A stretch of DNA of 64,000 bases from Mesorhizobium liriopis (lineage in GTDB: Bacteria > Pseudomonadota > Alphaproteobacteria > Rhizobiales > Rhizobiaceae), in assembly GCF_024053505.1 (NCBI RefSeq), contig NZ_JAMXQS010000003.1, forward strand, positions 415,098 to 479,097, written 5' to 3'. The position numbers and the translations under genes were made by a program. Below are positions 1-9,210 of this stretch, piece after piece. The notes beneath the pieces are model-generated. The model was not told the origin of the DNA. It did no database searches and was given only the letters and a program-made list of their open reading frames with translations. Position 1 is the first letter of the stretch. The number at the start of each line of letters is the position of its first letter.

Positions 1-476
1 TCATGCAGGTGATGGGCGACTGGGCCAAGGGCGAGTTCGTCGCGGCCAAGAAGACGGCCGGCACCGATTTCGTGTGCCCGCGCTTCCCCGGCACGGATGG
101 CTCGGTGATCTACAACTCCGACATGTTCGGCATGTTCAACGTGCCCGAAGACCGCAAGGCGGCGCAGGTCGCGCTTGCGACGGCAACGCTGTCCAAGAGC
201 TTCCAGTCGGCCTTCAACGTGGTCAAGGGCTCGGTGCCGGCGCGCACCGACGTGCCGGACACCGACTTCGACGCCTGCGGCAAGAAGGGCATCGCGGACT
301 TGAAGAGCGCCGACAGCGGCGGCACGCTGTTCGGGTCGCTCGCGCAGGGCTACGGCGCCCCGCCAGCCATCGCCAATGCCTACAAGGACGTGGTGTCCAA
401 ATTCGTGCACGGCCAGATCACCAGCTCGGAGGATGCGGTGACGCAGCTGGTCCAGGCGATCGAGGACGCGCAGTAA
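1..476 (+). CDS. Sugar ABC transporter substrate-binding protein, CUT1 family (C-terminal part)
   Basis: The coding sequence enters from the left edge, so only about 158 C-terminal residues are visible. They contain 'MGDWAKGEF', 'FPGTDG', 'SDMFGMF' and '[11 protein letters not shown]', typical of the C-lobe of glucose/mannose-type (Gts-like) extracytoplasmic sugar-binding proteins. The stop is TAA at 474-476. It is followed on the same strand by two permeases and a MalK-type ATPase, so it should be the periplasmic receptor of that importer. A stem-loop at 497-530 separates it from the permeases. The signal peptide and N-lobe lie outside the window. The family call is secure; the sugar is not known. 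Confidence 0.85.
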   Translation, partial: MQVMGDWAKGEFVAAKKTAGTDFVCPRFPGTDGSVIYNSDMFGMFNVPEDRKAAQVALATATLSKSFQSAFNVVKGSVPARTDVPDTDFDACGKKGIADLKSADSGGTLFGSLAQGYGAPPAIANAYKDVVSKFVHGQITSSEDAVTQLVQAIEDAQ

Positions 477-496
477 GAACGCCGCACTGACGAGAG

Positions 497-530
497 GGGA
501 GCCGGGCGCGAATGATATAGCCCGGTTCCC
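497..530 (+). terminator. Intercistronic stem-loop after the binding-protein gene
   Basis: Arms GGGAGCCGGGC and GCCCGGTTCCC (11 pairs including one G-T) enclose a 12-base AT-rich loop. There is no T tract. Its position between the binding-protein gene and the permeases fits an attenuator or mRNA 3'-end stabiliser that gives more receptor than membrane components. Confidence 0.5.
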
Positions 531-590
531 ACACCCCGGCTGCCGTCGCAGCCCGGTCGCGCCAGGGAGAGGCGCGCGAGGGAGAGAGCC

Positions 591-1550
591 ATGAGTTCAG
601 TTGCAACCACGCGGCCCGTTCTGACGGCCGAACGCGACGAGGGCATCCGGCCCACCGTCCGCTCGCGCCTGCAGGAGGCCTTGCCCAAGATCGTGCTGGC
701 GCCGAGCTTCGCGGCCATCGTGGTCTTCGTTTACGGCTTCATCCTCTGGACGGCCTATCTGTCCTTCACCACGTCCAAGGCCTTCCCCTCGACCAATTGG
801 GACGGCTTGCGTTCCTATGAGAAGCTGTGGCGCTGGACCTTCGAAAGCAGCCCGCCCTCCTCCTGGTACACCTCGATCACCAATATGGGGATTTTCGGTT
901 TCCTCTACGTTTTCTTCTGCCTCGCCATCGGGCTGGGGCTGGCCATCCTGCTCGACCAGAAGATCCGCGGCGAAGGCGTGCTTCGCCCGATCTATCTCTA
1001 TCCCATGGCGCTGTCCTTCATCGTCACGGGCGTCGCATGGAAGTGGTTCCTCGACCCGGGACTCGGGCTCGAGCAGACCCTGCACAATCTCGGCTGGACG
1101 TCCTTCCATTTCGACTGGATCAAGAACAAGGACTTCGTGATCTACACGGTCGTCATCGCCGGCGTGTGGCAGGCGTCGGGCTTCGTGATGGCGATGTTCC
1201 TGGCAGGCCTGCGCGGCATCGACGGCGAGATCATGAAGGCGGCGCAGATCGATGGTGCCTCGCCGCTCCAACTTTACCGCCGGATCATCATTCCGCTCCT
1301 GCGCCCCGTCTTCCTCTCGGCCTTCATCGTGCTCGCCCATATGGCGATCAAGTCCTACGACCTCGTGGTGGCGCTGACCTCCGGCGGGCCTGGCGGCTCG
1401 GCCTGGCTGCCGTCCAACTTCATGTACGAATACACCTTCAAGCGGAACCAGATGGCCGTCGGTTCGGCCTCGGCCATCATCATGCTGATGGGCATCTCCG
1501 CGATCATCGTGCCTTACCTCTATTCTGAACTCAGGGAGAAGAGCCGGTGA
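591..1550 (+). CDS. Sugar ABC transporter permease, MalF/GtsB-like
   Basis: This 319-aa integral inner-membrane protein has about six hydrophobic segments, the first near residues 36-58 ('FAAIVVFVYGFILWTAYL'). The binding-protein-dependent permease EAA loop reads 'MKAAQIDGASPLQLYRRIIIPLLRP' across its two halves near residues 215-240, which docks onto the ATPase. A cytoplasmic N-terminal tail of about 30 residues precedes the first segment, as in GtsB-like proteins. The ATG at 591 has a GAGGGAGAGAG ribosome-binding stretch just upstream. Its stop overlaps the GTG start of the next permease, indicating translational coupling. It forms the heterodimeric channel with the next gene. Confidence 0.92.
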   Translation: MSSVATTRPVLTAERDEGIRPTVRSRLQEALPKIVLAPSFAAIVVFVYGFILWTAYLSFTTSKAFPSTNWDGLRSYEKLWRWTFESSPPSSWYTSITNMGIFGFLYVFFCLAIGLGLAILLDQKIRGEGVLRPIYLYPMALSFIVTGVAWKWFLDPGLGLEQTLHNLGWTSFHFDWIKNKDFVIYTVVIAGVWQASGFVMAMFLAGLRGIDGEIMKAAQIDGASPLQLYRRIIIPLLRPVFLSAFIVLAHMAIKSYDLVVALTSGGPGGSAWLPSNFMYEYTFKRNQMAVGSASAIIMLMGISAIIVPYLYSELREKSR

Positions 1551-2515
1551 CCGCCCTCCCCTTCGATTCACCCGAAACCCCGCACGCCCACGACATGGGG
1601 CAAGACACGGGACGCGGCTGGCGCATCACCAACCGCATCGTGATCTACGGTCTGCTCGTGCTTTTCGCCGTGCTCTACCTGATGCCGCTTTTCGTGATGC
1701 TGGTGACCTCGTTCAAGACGATGGACGAGATTCAGGGCGGCAACATGCTGGCCCTGCCGCAATCGCCCACCTTGGAACCCTGGGCCAAGGCATGGGGCGA
1801 GACCTGTGTCGGCCTGACCTGCGCAGGGATCAAGGGCTATTTCTGGAACTCGCTCAAGATGGTGGTTCCGGCCGTCCTGATCTCGACGCTGCTGGGTGCC
1901 CTGAACGGCTATGTGCTCACCAAGTGGCGGTTTCGCGGGCACAATCTCGTTTTCGGGCTGATGCTGTTCGCCTGCTTCATCCCGTTCCAATCGGTGCTCC
2001 TGCCGATGGCGACGATCCTGGGCTCGATCGGCCGCTTCGGTGTGACCCTCCAGAACGCGTTCGGCACCTCCCTGGGCCTGGGCAACCCGACGGTGAACCT
2101 CGTCTTCGTGCATGTGGTCTATGGCCTAGGCTTCACCACGCTGTTCTTCCGCAACTATTACGAGGCGTTCCCGTCCGAGCTCGTGAAAGCCGCTCAGATC
2201 GACGGCGCATCCTTCTTCCAGATCTTCCGGCGCATCATGCTGCCGAACTCACTGCCAATCTTCGTGGTGACCGTGATCTACCAGTTCACCAATATCTGGA
2301 ACGACTTCCTGTTCGCCTCGGCCTATGCCGGCACCGGCGAGTCCATGCCGATGACCGTGGCGCTCAACAACGTCGTCAACACCTCGACCGGCGTGGTCGA
2401 ATACAATGTCAACATGGCGGCGGCGATGATCGCCGCGCTTCCCACCCTCCTCGTCTATGTCGTCGCCGGCCGCTACTTCGTGCGCGGCCTGATGGCCGGC
2501 GCCGTCAAGGGATAG
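1547..2515 (+). CDS. Sugar ABC transporter permease, MalG/GtsC-like
   Basis: This 322-aa partner permease has six predicted membrane segments and the EAA loop 'LVKAAQIDGASFFQIFRRI' near residues 210-230. The GTG at 1547 overlaps the TGA of the previous gene, and AGGGAGAAG lies upstream at a suitable distance. The C-terminus 'YFVRGLMAGAVKG' is the usual end of MalG-type permeases. Only five bases separate its stop from the ATPase start, so all three genes should be one transcript. The substrate is unresolved; a hexose is likely by resemblance to Gts systems. Confidence 0.92.
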   Translation: MTALPFDSPETPHAHDMGQDTGRGWRITNRIVIYGLLVLFAVLYLMPLFVMLVTSFKTMDEIQGGNMLALPQSPTLEPWAKAWGETCVGLTCAGIKGYFWNSLKMVVPAVLISTLLGALNGYVLTKWRFRGHNLVFGLMLFACFIPFQSVLLPMATILGSIGRFGVTLQNAFGTSLGLGNPTVNLVFVHVVYGLGFTTLFFRNYYEAFPSELVKAAQIDGASFFQIFRRIMLPNSLPIFVVTVIYQFTNIWNDFLFASAYAGTGESMPMTVALNNVVNTSTGVVEYNVNMAAAMIAALPTLLVYVVAGRYFVRGLMAGAVKG

Positions 2516-2520
2516 ATCCG

Positions 2521-3639
2521 ATGGCCTTTCTCGAAATCGACCGCCTCAGCAAGACATTCGGCAATGTCCGCATTCTCAAGGAAATCAACCTCGAGATCGA
2601 GAAGGGCGGATTTCTGGTGCTGGTGGGCCCATCGGGCTGCGGCAAGAGCACGCTGCTCAACTGCATCGCGGGACTGGAGCCGATCACGTCGGGCGAGATC
2701 CGCATCAACGGGCGCAATGTGGCAGGCCTGCACCCGTCCAAGCGCGACATCGCGATGGTGTTCCAGTCCTATGCGCTCTACCCGAACATGACGGTGGCCG
2801 GAAACATCGCGTTTGGCATGGAGATCCGCGGCGTGCCCAAGCTCGAACGCGACAAGGCTATCGCCCGCGTCGCCGAAACGCTGCAGATCGGCCACCTGCT
2901 CGACCGCAAGCCCTCTCAGCTTTCGGGCGGCCAGCGCCAGCGCGTGGCGATGGGCCGGGCGCTGGTGCGCGACCCGCAGGTGTTCCTCTTCGACGAACCG
3001 CTGTCCAATCTCGACGCCAAGCTGCGCGTGGACATGCGCACCGAGATCAAGCGGCTACACCACCGCGTGAAGACCACCATCGTCTATGTCACCCATGACC
3101 AGATCGAGGCGATGACGCTCGCGACCAAGATCGCGGTTCTGCGCGACGGCGTGCTCCAGCAGTTCGGCACGCCGGCTGAGATCTACAACAACCCCGCCAA
3201 CATGTTCGTGGCCGACTTCATGGGCTCGCCCGCGATGAACCTGCTCGCGGCATCCGTGGAAGGCGGTTCGGAGGGGGACGTCCGCGTTTCCATCGACCGC
3301 CCCAATGCTCCCCCCTTGAGCCTGCCCGTCAATGGCGTGGGCGAGGCGCTCCGCCCCTTTGCCGGCCGCAACGTGGTGTTCGGCATCCGTCCCGAAGCGC
3401 TGACCGACCCGGATGGCGCGGACCGCAACGCCCATTCGGTGGTGGAAGGCGATTGCCTGATCGACGTGGTGGAGCCGGCCGGCTCCGACACCTTCGCGGT
3501 GACGCGGCTCGGCGGCAAGGAAGTGGTCGCGCGCCTGCGCGCGGACGCCCGCCTCCAGCCGGGCCAGACGGCGCGGCTTGCCTTCAATCTCGACAAGGCG
3601 GTGTTCTTCGATCCGTCCGACCAGAGCCGGATCGCGTGA
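2521..3639 (+). CDS. ABC transporter ATP-binding protein, MalK/UgpC type
   Basis: This 372-aa ATPase energises the sugar importer. The Walker A motif is GPSGCGKST (residues 36-44); the Q-loop is 'MVFQSYALYP'; the signature is LSGGQRQR; Walker B is 'VFLFDEPLSNLDAKLR'; the H-loop is 'YVTHDQ'. The C-terminal third holds the TOBE/OB regulatory region ('VFGIRPEAL') found in CUT1 ATPases, which can serve several permease pairs. An open frame extends far upstream, but ATG 2521 sits right after the permease stop and starts the standard 'MAFLEIDRLSKTFG' N-terminus. No residue essential for catalysis appears to be missing. Confidence 0.94.
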   Translation: MAFLEIDRLSKTFGNVRILKEINLEIEKGGFLVLVGPSGCGKSTLLNCIAGLEPITSGEIRINGRNVAGLHPSKRDIAMVFQSYALYPNMTVAGNIAFGMEIRGVPKLERDKAIARVAETLQIGHLLDRKPSQLSGGQRQRVAMGRALVRDPQVFLFDEPLSNLDAKLRVDMRTEIKRLHHRVKTTIVYVTHDQIEAMTLATKIAVLRDGVLQQFGTPAEIYNNPANMFVADFMGSPAMNLLAASVEGGSEGDVRVSIDRPNAPPLSLPVNGVGEALRPFAGRNVVFGIRPEALTDPDGADRNAHSVVEGDCLIDVVEPAGSDTFAVTRLGGKEVVARLRADARLQPGQTARLAFNLDKAVFFDPSDQSRIA

Positions 3640-3664
3640 GATCGACGTTTCAGCTGACAGTGCG

Positions 3665-5158
3665 ATGACCCAGCCCGACATCGTCATCATCGGTTCCGGC
3701 ATTGGCGGGGCGACGATCGCCTCGGGCCTGGCCCCCACCGGTGCGAATATCCTCATCCTCGAAGCCGGTGAGCGCCTCGCTGACAGGCCGGAGAACCGCG
3801 ACCAGCGCGCGATCTTCCAGCGCGGGCATTTCCGGCCCAAGGAGAACTGGTTCGAGGCCGATGGCAGGCCGTTCAATCCCGGCAATTACATCAATGTCGG
3901 CGGCAACTCGAAATTCTATGGCGCCGTGCTGACGCGCTACCGCGCGGAGGATTTCGAAGAGCTGCGCCACGGAGAAGGCGTCTCGCCCGCCTGGCCGTTT
4001 CCCTATGGCGAACTTGAGTCCTGGTACGGCAAGGCCGAACAGCTGTTTCAGGTGCGGGGAAGCCTCGGCGAGGACCCGACCGAACCGCCGCATTCGACGC
4101 CATACGCGCATCCGCCCGTGCCCGACGAGCGGCCCATCGCCGACCTGCGCGTAAGGCTCAAGCGGCAGGGCCTGCATCCCTATTCGCTGCCGCTCGGCGT
4201 CGATATCGAGCGCTGGCTCGCCAAGGGCCAGACGCCGTGGGACGCGCATCCCAACAGCGACGACGGCAAGATGGATGCGGAAACGACGGCCCTTGCCGAG
4301 GCGCTGAGATATCCGAATGTTCGTTTGCGCACCGGTGCGCGCGTCTCGAAACTGGAAGCCTCGGCGGACGGCGCGCGCATCGAGGCCGTCCACATCGGCA
4401 ACGAGGTTCTGAAGCCCGGGCTGGTCGTGCTTTCGGCGGGTGCCGTGCAATCGGCCGTCCTGCTGCTTCGCTCAAAGGATGAGAAGCATCCGAACGGCTT
4501 GGCGAACGCGTCCGATCAGGTCGGGCGCAATTTCATGAACCACAACCTGACGGCGGTGATCGGCTGGAGCCCGCGCTTCCGGAACGACTCCGTTTACCAG
4601 AAGACCTTCGGCCTCAACGACTTCTACCTGACGGATGGCGCAGGCGGTGCCCCGCTCGGCAATGTGCAACTGCTCGGGCGCGTGTCCGGCCGGATCATGA
4701 AGGGCGATCTCAAGCGCCTGCCCGAATGGCTGCTCGACCGCGTGTCGCGCAACAGCGTCGATTTCCTTGCGATGAGCGAGGACGTGCCGACGCCAGACAG
4801 TCGCGTGACGGTGGATGGCGAGCGCATCGTCCTGCACTGGAAGCGTACCAATTGGGCGGCGCATCAGCGACTCGTCGGCACGCTGAAGGGCGTGTTGAAG
4901 GGTGCGGGCTTTCCGCTTGTGGTGTCGCATGTGTTCGACAAGCGCACGCCTTCGCACCAGTGCGGCACGGTGCGGATGGGGCTCGACCCTCGTCACGCAC
5001 CGCTCGATCCGTTCTGCCGGACATGGCAGCATCGCAATCTCTTCGTGGTCGATGCCGGGTTCCTACCCTCGTCGGCTGCCGTCAATCCGGCGCTGACGGT
5101 GGCGGCCCAAGCGCTACGCGTGGCCGATCAAATCGCCACGCAGGATCTGCGCGCATGA
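3665..5158 (+). CDS. GMC-family FAD oxidoreductase
   Basis: This 497-aa flavoenzyme begins with a dinucleotide-binding GSGIGG motif at about residues 9-14 and ends with the GMC C-terminal region: 'HQCGTVRMG' (catalytic His region) and 'SSAAVNPALTVAAQALR' (catalytic Asn). GMC enzymes oxidise alcohol or polyol groups, often at the periplasmic face with a cytochrome acceptor; no signal peptide is apparent here. ATG 3665 was chosen because the upstream in-frame region overlaps the ATPase gene. Its TGA overlaps the ATG of the following SDR. With a second GMC enzyme and a sugar importer alongside, it probably oxidises an imported sugar or polyol. The substrate is not determinable from sequence. Confidence 0.88.
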   Translation: MTQPDIVIIGSGIGGATIASGLAPTGANILILEAGERLADRPENRDQRAIFQRGHFRPKENWFEADGRPFNPGNYINVGGNSKFYGAVLTRYRAEDFEELRHGEGVSPAWPFPYGELESWYGKAEQLFQVRGSLGEDPTEPPHSTPYAHPPVPDERPIADLRVRLKRQGLHPYSLPLGVDIERWLAKGQTPWDAHPNSDDGKMDAETTALAEALRYPNVRLRTGARVSKLEASADGARIEAVHIGNEVLKPGLVVLSAGAVQSAVLLLRSKDEKHPNGLANASDQVGRNFMNHNLTAVIGWSPRFRNDSVYQKTFGLNDFYLTDGAGGAPLGNVQLLGRVSGRIMKGDLKRLPEWLLDRVSRNSVDFLAMSEDVPTPDSRVTVDGERIVLHWKRTNWAAHQRLVGTLKGVLKGAGFPLVVSHVFDKRTPSHQCGTVRMGLDPRHAPLDPFCRTWQHRNLFVVDAGFLPSSAAVNPALTVAAQALRVADQIATQDLRA

Positions 5159-5919
5159 GTTCGCGGCCCGTCGCCATCGTGTCCGGCGCGCGGCGCGGCA
5201 TCGGTTTGGGCATTGCCAAGGCGCTGGCCGCTGAAGGCTTCGATCTGGCGATCGTGGACCGGGAGCCGGAAGCGGATGACGCTGTTCTGGCGATCGAGAC
5301 GCATGGTGCCTCAGCTTTTTATGTCCCCTTCGACCTCGCCGCGATTTCCAGCCATTTGGCCGCTGTCGATGCCGTGGCGGCTCGCTTCGGCCGCATCGAT
5401 TGCCTCGTGAACAATGCGGGCATCGGTGCCGTGGTGCGCGGCGACTTCCTCGCGCTGACCCCTTTGAACTTCGACCACGTGCTCGGCGTGAACCTGCGCG
5501 GCACGGTGTTCTTCACGCAGGCCGTGCTGACGAGGATGCTTTCGAGCACCGGATCGGAGCATCCTCGCTCCGTCATCAACATCACCTCCGTTTCCGCCGC
5601 GATGGCCTCGCCCGACCGGCTCGACTACTGCATGTCGAAAGCCGCCCTTTCCGCCTTCGGCCAGGGCCTCGCGCTGCGGCTCGCGCCGGAGAAGATCGGC
5701 GTGTTCGAAGTGCGTCCCGGCATCATCCGAACCGACATGACCGCAGGCGTCTCCGAGAAATACGACCGCCTGATCGGCGGCGGGCTCGTGCCGGCGGGGC
5801 GCTGGGGCGAGGCGAGCGATATCGGTGCGGTGGTGGCAAGCCTTGCGCGCGGCGGCTTTTCATTCGCGACCGGCAGCGTGATCCAGGCTGACGGCGGCCT
5901 TTCCATCGCCCGACTTTGA
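5155..5919 (+). CDS. SDR-family NAD(P)-dependent oxidoreductase (FabG-like)
   Basis: This 254-aa classical short-chain dehydrogenase has the cofactor motif SGARRGIG (residues 10-17), the structural motif NNAG, the catalytic Ser in 'INITSVSAA', and 'YCMSK' for the catalytic Tyr/Lys pair. The C-terminal 'GSVIQADGGLSI' is typical of 3-ketoacyl reductase-like sugar or polyol dehydrogenases. It overlaps the upstream GMC gene by four bases (ATGA) and lies nine bases before the next GMC gene, so the three are co-translated. It probably interconverts a keto and hydroxy intermediate in the same pathway rather than serving fatty-acid synthesis. Confidence 0.88.
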   Translation: MSSRPVAIVSGARRGIGLGIAKALAAEGFDLAIVDREPEADDAVLAIETHGASAFYVPFDLAAISSHLAAVDAVAARFGRIDCLVNNAGIGAVVRGDFLALTPLNFDHVLGVNLRGTVFFTQAVLTRMLSSTGSEHPRSVINITSVSAAMASPDRLDYCMSKAALSAFGQGLALRLAPEKIGVFEVRPGIIRTDMTAGVSEKYDRLIGGGLVPAGRWGEASDIGAVVASLARGGFSFATGSVIQADGGLSIARL

Positions 5920-5927
5920 GACGACCC

Positions 5928-7592
5928 ATGACGACCAAAGCCTACGACTATATCATCACGGGGGCCGGCCCCGCGGGCTGCGTTCTGGCCAACCGCTTGA
6001 GCGAAGACCCGAGCACCACTGTGCTGCTTCTGGAAGCCGGCGGGTCGGACTGGAACCCGCTCTTCCACATGCCGGCCGGCTTCGCCAAGATGACCAAGGG
6101 CGTGGCAAGCTGGGGCTGGGAAACCGTGCCGCAGCAGCACCTCAAGAACCGCGTCCTGCGCTACACCCAGGCCAAGGTCGTCGGCGGCGGCTCGTCGATC
6201 AACGCGCAGCTCTATACGCGCGGCAACAAGGCCGATTACGATATCTGGGCGTCAGAGGACGGCTGCACCGGTTGGAGCTATCGCGAGGTCCTGCCCTACT
6301 TCAAGCGTGCCGAAGACAACCAGCGCTTTGCCGACGACTATCATGCCTATGGCGGGCCGCTCGGTGTTTCGATGCCGGTCTCGGCGCTGCCGATCTGCGA
6401 CGCCTATATCCAGGCCGGCGAGGAACTGGGCATTCCCTATAACCCGGACTTCAACGGGCGCCAGCAGGCGGGCTTGGGCTTCTACCAGCTGACGCAACGC
6501 GACCGCCGCCGCTCCTCGGCTTCCATGGCCTATCTGAAACCCATCCGCGACCGAAAGAACCTGACGGTGCGGCTCGGCGCGCGGGTGGCGCGGGTGGTGC
6601 TGGAAGGGCGCCGCGCGGTGGGCGTGGAGCTCGCCACGCAGTCAGGCGTCGAGACGGTGCGGGCGGGCCGAGAGGTGATCGTTTCGTCGGGCGCCATCGG
6701 ATCGCCCAAGCTGCTGATGCAGTCGGGCATCGGCCCGGCCGATCACTTGCGCAGCGTCGGCATCGACGTGCGCCACGACCTTTCCGGCGTCGGCAGCAAC
6801 CTGCAGGACCATCTCGATCTCTTCGTGATCTCGGAATGCAAGGGCGATTTCACCTATGACGGCGTCGCCAAGCCGCATCGCACGGTCTGGGCGGGCCTCC
6901 AATATCTGCTGTTTCGTTCGGGCCCCGTCGCTTCCTCGCTCTTCGAGACGGGCGGCTTCTGGTATGCCGATCCGGACGCGCGCTCGCCCGACATCCAGTT
7001 CCATCTGGGCTTGGGTTCGGGCATCGAGGCGGGCGTCGAAAAGCTAAAGAATGCAGGTGTCACGCTGAACTCGGCCTATCTCCATCCGCGCTCGCGCGGG
7101 ACGGTGCGGCTCTCGTCGGGCGATCCCGCGGCCGCACCGCTAATCGACCCGAATTATTTCGCAGACAGCCACGATCGGGCCATGTCGCTCGAAGGCTTGC
7201 GTCTCGCGCGCGAGATCATGCGCCAGCCTGCGCTCGAACGCTTCGTGCTGGCCGAGCGGCTGCCGGGGCCCAGCGTGCAGAGCGAAAGCGAATTGTTCGA
7301 CTATGCCTGCGCCAACGCCAAGACCGATCACCATCCGGTCGGAACGTGCAAGATGGGAACCGGCGAAGACGCGGTGGTCGATCTGGAACTCAAGGTGCGC
7401 GGGCTCGAGGGCTTGCGCGTTTGCGATTCCTCGATCCTGCCGCGCGTGCCATCCTGCAACACCAACGCGCCGACGATCATGGCGGGCGAAAAGGGAGCAG
7501 ACATCATTCGCGGTCTGCCGCCTTTGCCGCCTGCGATCTTCGCGCATGAACGCAACGATACGCGCCCTCGCGCGCGTGCCCATTTGAGCTGA
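5928..7592 (+). CDS. GMC-family oxidoreductase, choline dehydrogenase-like
   Basis: This 554-aa FAD enzyme has GAGPAG near residues 11-16, the GMC signature region 'VVGGGSSINAQLYTRG', 'DHHPVGTCKMG' (active-site His) and 'NTNAPTIMAGEKGADII' (active-site Asn). It belongs to the BetA/alkanol dehydrogenase-like branch, distinct from the shorter GMC protein at 3665. ATG 5928 is used rather than an in-frame start 12 bases upstream because it begins 'MTTKAYDYIITGAG'. The protein has about 25 residues beyond the usual GMC end, rich in Arg and Pro. BetA-like sequences act on many alcohols, so choline specificity should not be assumed. Confidence 0.88.
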   Translation: MTTKAYDYIITGAGPAGCVLANRLSEDPSTTVLLLEAGGSDWNPLFHMPAGFAKMTKGVASWGWETVPQQHLKNRVLRYTQAKVVGGGSSINAQLYTRGNKADYDIWASEDGCTGWSYREVLPYFKRAEDNQRFADDYHAYGGPLGVSMPVSALPICDAYIQAGEELGIPYNPDFNGRQQAGLGFYQLTQRDRRRSSASMAYLKPIRDRKNLTVRLGARVARVVLEGRRAVGVELATQSGVETVRAGREVIVSSGAIGSPKLLMQSGIGPADHLRSVGIDVRHDLSGVGSNLQDHLDLFVISECKGDFTYDGVAKPHRTVWAGLQYLLFRSGPVASSLFETGGFWYADPDARSPDIQFHLGLGSGIEAGVEKLKNAGVTLNSAYLHPRSRGTVRLSSGDPAAAPLIDPNYFADSHDRAMSLEGLRLAREIMRQPALERFVLAERLPGPSVQSESELFDYACANAKTDHHPVGTCKMGTGEDAVVDLELKVRGLEGLRVCDSSILPRVPSCNTNAPTIMAGEKGADIIRGLPPLPPAIFAHERNDTRPRARAHLS

Positions 7593-7595
7593 CCC

Positions 7596-7919
7596 ATGAT
7601 CCGCCATTGCGTCTTCATCCGCTTCAATGCGCAAACCACCAAACCCGAGCGCGAGGCAATCTTTGCCGCCGTGCATGCGCTGAAAGGGATCATTCCCGGG
7701 ATCGTCGAGATCCGCACTGGCACGAACAACAGTCCCGAAGGCCTCGACAAGGGGTTCAGCGACGGCTTCATCGTGGATTTCGAGAATGCCGCAACACGCG
7801 ACCGCTATTTGTCCGACCCCGACCATGCCAAGGTGGGCGCACGCATCGTGGCGGCGGCAGAAGGCGGGCTGGAGGGACTCCTGGTGTTCGATCTCGATTG
7901 GCGCGGCACGTCGGCGTGA
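7596..7919 (+). CDS. Dabb family (stress-responsive A/B barrel) protein
   Basis: This 107-aa protein starts 'MIRHCVFIRF' with the conserved early His of Dabb proteins and has 'DKGFSDGFIVDFENAATRDRYL...HAKV', the usual dimeric alpha-beta barrel pattern with a central Asp-His region. Dabb proteins form ferredoxin-like barrels; some are lyases or cyclases, many have no known activity. It begins three bases after the GMC stop, and its TGA overlaps the GTG of the glycerate kinase, so it is firmly inside the operon. A role as small isomerase or lyase in the sugar-acid pathway is possible but unproven. Confidence 0.8.
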   Translation: MIRHCVFIRFNAQTTKPEREAIFAAVHALKGIIPGIVEIRTGTNNSPEGLDKGFSDGFIVDFENAATRDRYLSDPDHAKVGARIVAAAEGGLEGLLVFDLDWRGTSA

Positions 7920-9181
7920 GTTTGGACCCAAGAGCGTTTCTCTGTTCGCTTTTCGAAACGGCGGTCGCAGCGGCCGATCCGCATACGGTGATCGCCCGGC
8001 ATCTGCCTGGACGGCCAAAGGGACGCACGGTCGTGGTGGGCGCGGGCAAGGGCGTGGCGCAACTGGCGCAGGCGTTCGAGCAAGCCTGGGATGGGCCGCT
8101 GGAGGGCGTGGTGGTGACCCGATACGGCTACGGCGCGCCTTGCGAGCGAATCGAGGTGCTCGAAGCCGCCCATCCGGTGCCGGACCAAGCAGGCCTGCGC
8201 GCCTCCGAACGGCTGCTCACGGCAGTGTCCGGTTTGACCGCGGACGATCTAGTGGTGGCGCTTGTTTGCGGCGGCGGCTCTGCACTTTTGCCGGCCCCGG
8301 CGGGAACGTTGACGCTCGAAGACGAGATCGCGCTCAACACGGCATTGCTCGCTTCCGGCGCGCCGATCCGGGCGATGAACGTGATCCGCAAGCATGTGTC
8401 GCGCATCAAGGGCGGGCGGCTGGCGGCAGCGGCCCACCCCGCGCGCGTGGTGAGCCTCGTGGTGTCGGACATTCCGGGCGACGAGGCTGCCCTAGTCGCG
8501 TCCGGCCCGACGATCGCGGATGCCGGCACGCGAGAGGATGTGCTCGATGCGGTTCGCCGCTACAGGATCGTGCTGCCCGAAAAGATCATGGCGCATCTGG
8601 CCGATCCGGCCTGTGCCGCACCTCTGCCCAGTGATCCACGCTTTGCCAACCACAGCCACGCCGTGATCGCCTCCGCACGCGTGTCGCTCGAAGCCGCCGC
8701 ACGGCAGGCAGAGGCTCAGGGCATTGCGGCCGTGATCCTGTCGGACGCGATCGAGGGCGAGGCGCGCGAGGTGGCGCGCGTGCATGCGGCACTCGCACGC
8801 GAGGTGGCGACGCGCAACAGCCCGTTCTCCAAACCCGTCGTCATCCTGTCGGGCGGAGAAACCACGGTGACCCTGCGCAACGCCCACGGTCGCGGCGGGC
8901 GCAACAGCGAGTTCCTGCTTTCGCTGGCGCTCGATATCGATGGCATATCAGGCATTACGGCCATGGCGGCCGATACGGACGGCATCGACGGCTCGGAAGA
9001 CAATGCCGGGGCGTTCTGCGACGGCAACACTGCCTCGCGCATCCGCGCGGCAGGTATCGACCCGGCGGCATGCCTGGCCGACAACGATGCCTGGAGTGCC
9101 TTCGATGCCGCCGATGAGCTGTTCGTGCCAGGGCCCACCAGCACCAATGTCAACGATTTCAGGGGGATCCTGATCGCCTGA
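7916..9181 (+). CDS. Glycerate 2-kinase, DUF4147/MOFRL family
   Basis: This 421-aa protein has the N-terminal DUF4147 kinase region ('VVVGAGKGVAQLAQAFE', 'VCGGGSALLPAP', 'INVIRKHVSRIKGGRLA' type block) and the C-terminal MOFRL domain ('ILSGGETTVTL', 'GRGGRNSEFLLSLAL', 'TDGIDGSEDNAGAF'). The family phosphorylates D-glycerate to 2-phosphoglycerate, feeding lower glycolysis. I take the GTG at 7916, which overlaps the Dabb stop and gives 'VSLDPRAFLCSLF'; longer in-frame extensions overlap the Dabb gene. As last gene of the operon it suggests the imported sugar is broken down to glycerate, or to hydroxypyruvate/tartronate semialdehyde then glycerate. Confidence 0.88.
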   Translation: MSLDPRAFLCSLFETAVAAADPHTVIARHLPGRPKGRTVVVGAGKGVAQLAQAFEQAWDGPLEGVVVTRYGYGAPCERIEVLEAAHPVPDQAGLRASERLLTAVSGLTADDLVVALVCGGGSALLPAPAGTLTLEDEIALNTALLASGAPIRAMNVIRKHVSRIKGGRLAAAAHPARVVSLVVSDIPGDEAALVASGPTIADAGTREDVLDAVRRYRIVLPEKIMAHLADPACAAPLPSDPRFANHSHAVIASARVSLEAAARQAEAQGIAAVILSDAIEGEAREVARVHAALAREVATRNSPFSKPVVILSGGETTVTLRNAHGRGGRNSEFLLSLALDIDGISGITAMAADTDGIDGSEDNAGAFCDGNTASRIRAAGIDPAACLADNDAWSAFDAADELFVPGPTSTNVNDFRGILIA

Positions 9182-9210
9182 CGGGCGGCCGGCAGGTTGG
9201 CTGTTTTCTG

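Noticed and set aside
597..1571. A 324-codon minus-strand frame opposite the first permease
   Set aside because: Mirror-frame artefact; the plus-strand permease has the EAA loop and membrane segments.
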